Made by a program: the position numbers and the translations under genes. A DNA stretch of 7,173 nucleotides, from the NCBI GenBank assembly GCA_028875135.1, contig JAPPFQ010000687.1, positions 1 to 7,173 on the forward strand. Reading direction: 5' to 3'. Of this stretch, positions 6,402 through 7,173 are shown in pieces. The notes beneath the pieces are model-generated. The model did no database searches. It was not told the DNA's origin and saw only the letters and a program-made list of their open reading frames with translations. This stretch comes from Acidobacteriota bacterium. Lineage in GTDB: Bacteria; Acidobacteriota; Terriglobia; Versatilivoradales; Versatilivoraceae. Position 1 is the stretch's first letter. Each line of letters starts with the position of its first letter.

Positions 6402-6722
6402 ATGAAAAAGGTAGTCCTGATTTTATTGCTGGCCGTTGCCGTGGCTGGCGGGCAATTCCTGGCTGGTGAGACCTTGACCGGACATGTCTCCGACGCCAGG
6501 TGCGGCGCTGCCCACGCCGACAATTCCGAAAAGTCGATCAGTTGCGTCAAGGGGTGTGTCAGTGGCGGTCAGGCGCCCGTCTTCGTCACGGGAGACAAGA
6601 AGGTCCTTAAGATCGCCAATGCCGACAAGGTGATGGGCCATCTCGGCCACAAGGTCGAAGTCACCGGCAAGGTGATGGATGGGACCCTGACCATCAAGTC
6701 GGTGAAGCACCTGGCTCCTTAA
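6402..6722 (+). CDS. Small exported protein with CG-x2-H and C-x3-C motifs (function unknown)
   Basis: The product is 106 aa. An N-terminal signal peptide is clear: MKK, then a hydrophobic stretch (about 4-20), with cleavage probably between residues 15 and 22. No lipobox cysteine follows, so the protein is predicted to be periplasmic or secreted, about 85 aa when mature. The mature part begins TLTGHVSDARCGAAH (24-38) and continues with SCVKGCVSGG (47-56), APVFVTGDKKVLKIAN (58-73) and a beta-rich tail, HKVEVTGKVMDGTLTIKSV (83-101), suggesting a small OB-like beta barrel. Cys34, Cys48, Cys52 and His38 could bind metal or form disulfides. It resembles small secreted proteins of unknown function that I recall from Acidobacteriota, possibly the DUF5818 group, but that family name is from memory. 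GGGAGGA at 6392-6398 is a strong Shine-Dalgarno, 3 nt before the ATG. It has its own candidate promoter and is probably not part of the pur-tyrS transcript. Confidence 0.85.
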   Translation: MKKVVLILLLAVAVAGGQFLAGETLTGHVSDARCGAAHADNSEKSISCVKGCVSGGQAPVFVTGDKKVLKIANADKVMGHLGHKVEVTGKVMDGTLTIKSVKHLAP

Positions 6723-6735
6723 GGGTTGGAACCGA

Positions 6736-6748
6736 CGGAAATCTTCCG
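6736..6748 (+). repeat. Short hairpin 1 of a tandem set
   Basis: CGGAA (6736-6740) and TTCCG (6744-6748) pair exactly around a three-base loop, 13 nt after the stop of the small exported protein gene. Its last two bases overlap the next hairpin, so the two could be mutually exclusive folds. Confidence 0.35.
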
Positions 6749-6780
6749 GGGCAGGCGTTCCAGCCTGTCCCGTTCCCTTT
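6747..6780 (+). terminator. Candidate intrinsic terminator after the small exported protein gene
   Basis: The arms 6747-6756 and 6763-6772 form a ten-pair GC-rich stem with one G-U wobble and a six-base loop (GTTCCA). The stretch TTCCCTTT that follows is pyrimidine-rich but not a pure T run. The position, 24 nt after the stop codon, fits a terminator. The same kind of GC-rich palindrome can be a dispersed intergenic repeat, which I cannot test here. Confidence 0.45.
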
Positions 6781-6781
6781 C

Positions 6782-6800
6782 TGCAGGTCGTTGACCTGTA
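6782..6800 (+). repeat. Short hairpin 3 of a tandem set
   Basis: CAGGTC (6784-6789) and GACCTG (6793-6798) pair exactly around the loop GTT. The stem extends outward by one G-U and one T-A pair. No T run follows. It lies between the candidate terminator and the long hairpin that starts at 6802. Confidence 0.35.
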
Positions 6801-6801
6801 A

Positions 6802-6834
6802 AGTCCCCGTTGCGCCATAGGTGCGACGGGGACT
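6802..6834 (+). repeat. Long 15-bp hairpin (hairpin 4 of a tandem set)
   Basis: The arms 6802-6816 and 6820-6834 form a fifteen-pair stem with only two imperfections, both G-U wobbles in RNA, around the loop ATA. This is the strongest inverted repeat in the window. It is followed by GCAGTTTCC, not a T run. CTGCAG occurs on both sides of the block (6781-6786 and 6833-6838). It could be a terminator, a palindromic dispersed repeat or part of a structured RNA. On the other strand, the two wobble positions become A-C mismatches. Confidence 0.5.
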
Positions 6835-6923
6835 GCAGTTTCCTCAAAGTTGGTCTTTCGACTCCTCCCCGATTCATCCATTACAGTTGGGCGCCGGGAA
6901 TTGAAGCCGGGACGCTTCGCCTG

Positions 6924-6932
6924 TGCCATAAT
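6924..6932 (+). promoter_or_regulatory. Extended -10 promoter element for the fxsA-like gene
   Basis: TGC followed by CATAAT matches the extended -10 pattern (TGN plus five of six TATAAT bases). A possible -35, TTGAAG (6901-6906), is 20 bp away, longer than ideal, but extended -10 promoters tolerate a poor -35. The expected start of transcription is at or next to 6939, the first base of the following ATG. A short inverted repeat (GAAGC 6903-6907 with GCTTC 6914-6918) lies in the spacer. Confidence 0.4.
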
Positions 6933-6938
6933 GTTTTC

Positions 6939-7173
6939 ATGTTCAAGATTCTTGCGCTCTTCCTGCTCCTTCCCCTGGTTGAACTGGCCCTCCTGATCGA
7001 GATCGGCAGCCACATCGGCACCGTTGCCACGGTGGCGCTGATTCTCGCCACCGGGGCTCTGGGCGCCTTTCTGGCCCGCAGTCAGGGGCTGGAAGTCCTG
7101 CGCCGGCTGCGGGCGGAAACGGCGGCCGGAAGGCTTCCGGCGGCTCCGCTGGTTGACGGGGTGATCATACTGC
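6939..7173 (+). CDS. fxsA: FxsA-family inner membrane protein, 3'-truncated by window edge
   Basis: The first 78 residues are visible and the frame runs off the window. FxsA proteins are small membrane proteins of about 130-170 aa. The E. coli member affects exclusion of phage T7 by the F plasmid; the general role is unknown. The N-terminus MFKILALFLLLPLVELALLI (1-20) is a first membrane segment with the family's P-x2-E. It is followed by IGSHIGTVATVALILATGAL (22-41), a second segment, and then by the family signature LARSQG (45-50), a charged helix (about 51-64) and GRLPAAPLVDGVII (64-77), which in the family leads into a third segment outside the window. The ATG at 6939 gives the canonical family N-terminus. 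No Shine-Dalgarno is present, and a candidate -10 lies 6 nt upstream, suggesting leaderless translation. Family assignment is confident; physiological role is not. Confidence 0.88.
   Translation, partial: MFKILALFLLLPLVELALLIEIGSHIGTVATVALILATGALGAFLARSQGLEVLRRLRAETAAGRLPAAPLVDGVIIL

Noticed and set aside
6423..7013. 196-codon antisense frame covering the small exported protein gene and the following intergenic region
   Set aside because: It runs through the hairpin cluster and opposite two better-supported genes. Its product is hydrophilic, without a domain, signal or plausible start context.

Overview
The window is a high-GC bacterial chromosome segment with all recognised genes on the + strand. 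The main part is a de novo purine biosynthesis cluster in the order purL (3' part only), purF, purM, purN. It is followed by tyrS, a small exported protein gene, and the 5' part of an fxsA-like membrane protein gene. The L-F-M-N order is that of the Bacillus-type pur operon, but tyrS stands where purH and purD would be in Bacillus. I see no IS element, phage gene, CRISPR array, tRNA or rRNA. The genes look like housekeeping genes, and I did not find a convincing undescribed multi-gene system. The host may be an Acidobacteriota member: the GC content fits, and the small secreted protein resembles a type I associate with that phylum. This is a moderate-to-low confidence guess made from memory.

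Region 1, up to base 4968: PurL (FGAM synthase, short form that needs PurQ and PurS), PurF (amidophosphoribosyltransferase, iron-sulfur type with a propeptide), PurM (AIR synthetase) and PurN (GAR formyltransferase) cover steps 1, 3, 4 and 5 of the pathway to IMP. purF and purM are separated by 4 nt and are probably translationally coupled. purL and purF are separated by 97 nt. That gap begins with a weak hairpin plus a six-T run that overlaps a perfect TATAAT, so it may hold an attenuator or terminator, or an internal promoter.

Region 2, 4969-6278: tyrS encodes a complete KMSKS-type tyrosyl-tRNA synthetase with a C-terminal S4 domain. It starts at GTG, and a nine-codon mini-ORF overlaps that start.

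Region 3, 6279-7173: this is the least ordinary part. A 21-bp hairpin or dyad contains a consensus TTGACA 17 bp ahead of a weak -10, and a second dyad lies just before a strong Shine-Dalgarno. These precede a 106-aa exported protein with three cysteines. Behind that gene, four hairpins lie in tandem within about 100 nt. The final gene, fxsA-like, has an extended -10 placed so that its mRNA would be leaderless.
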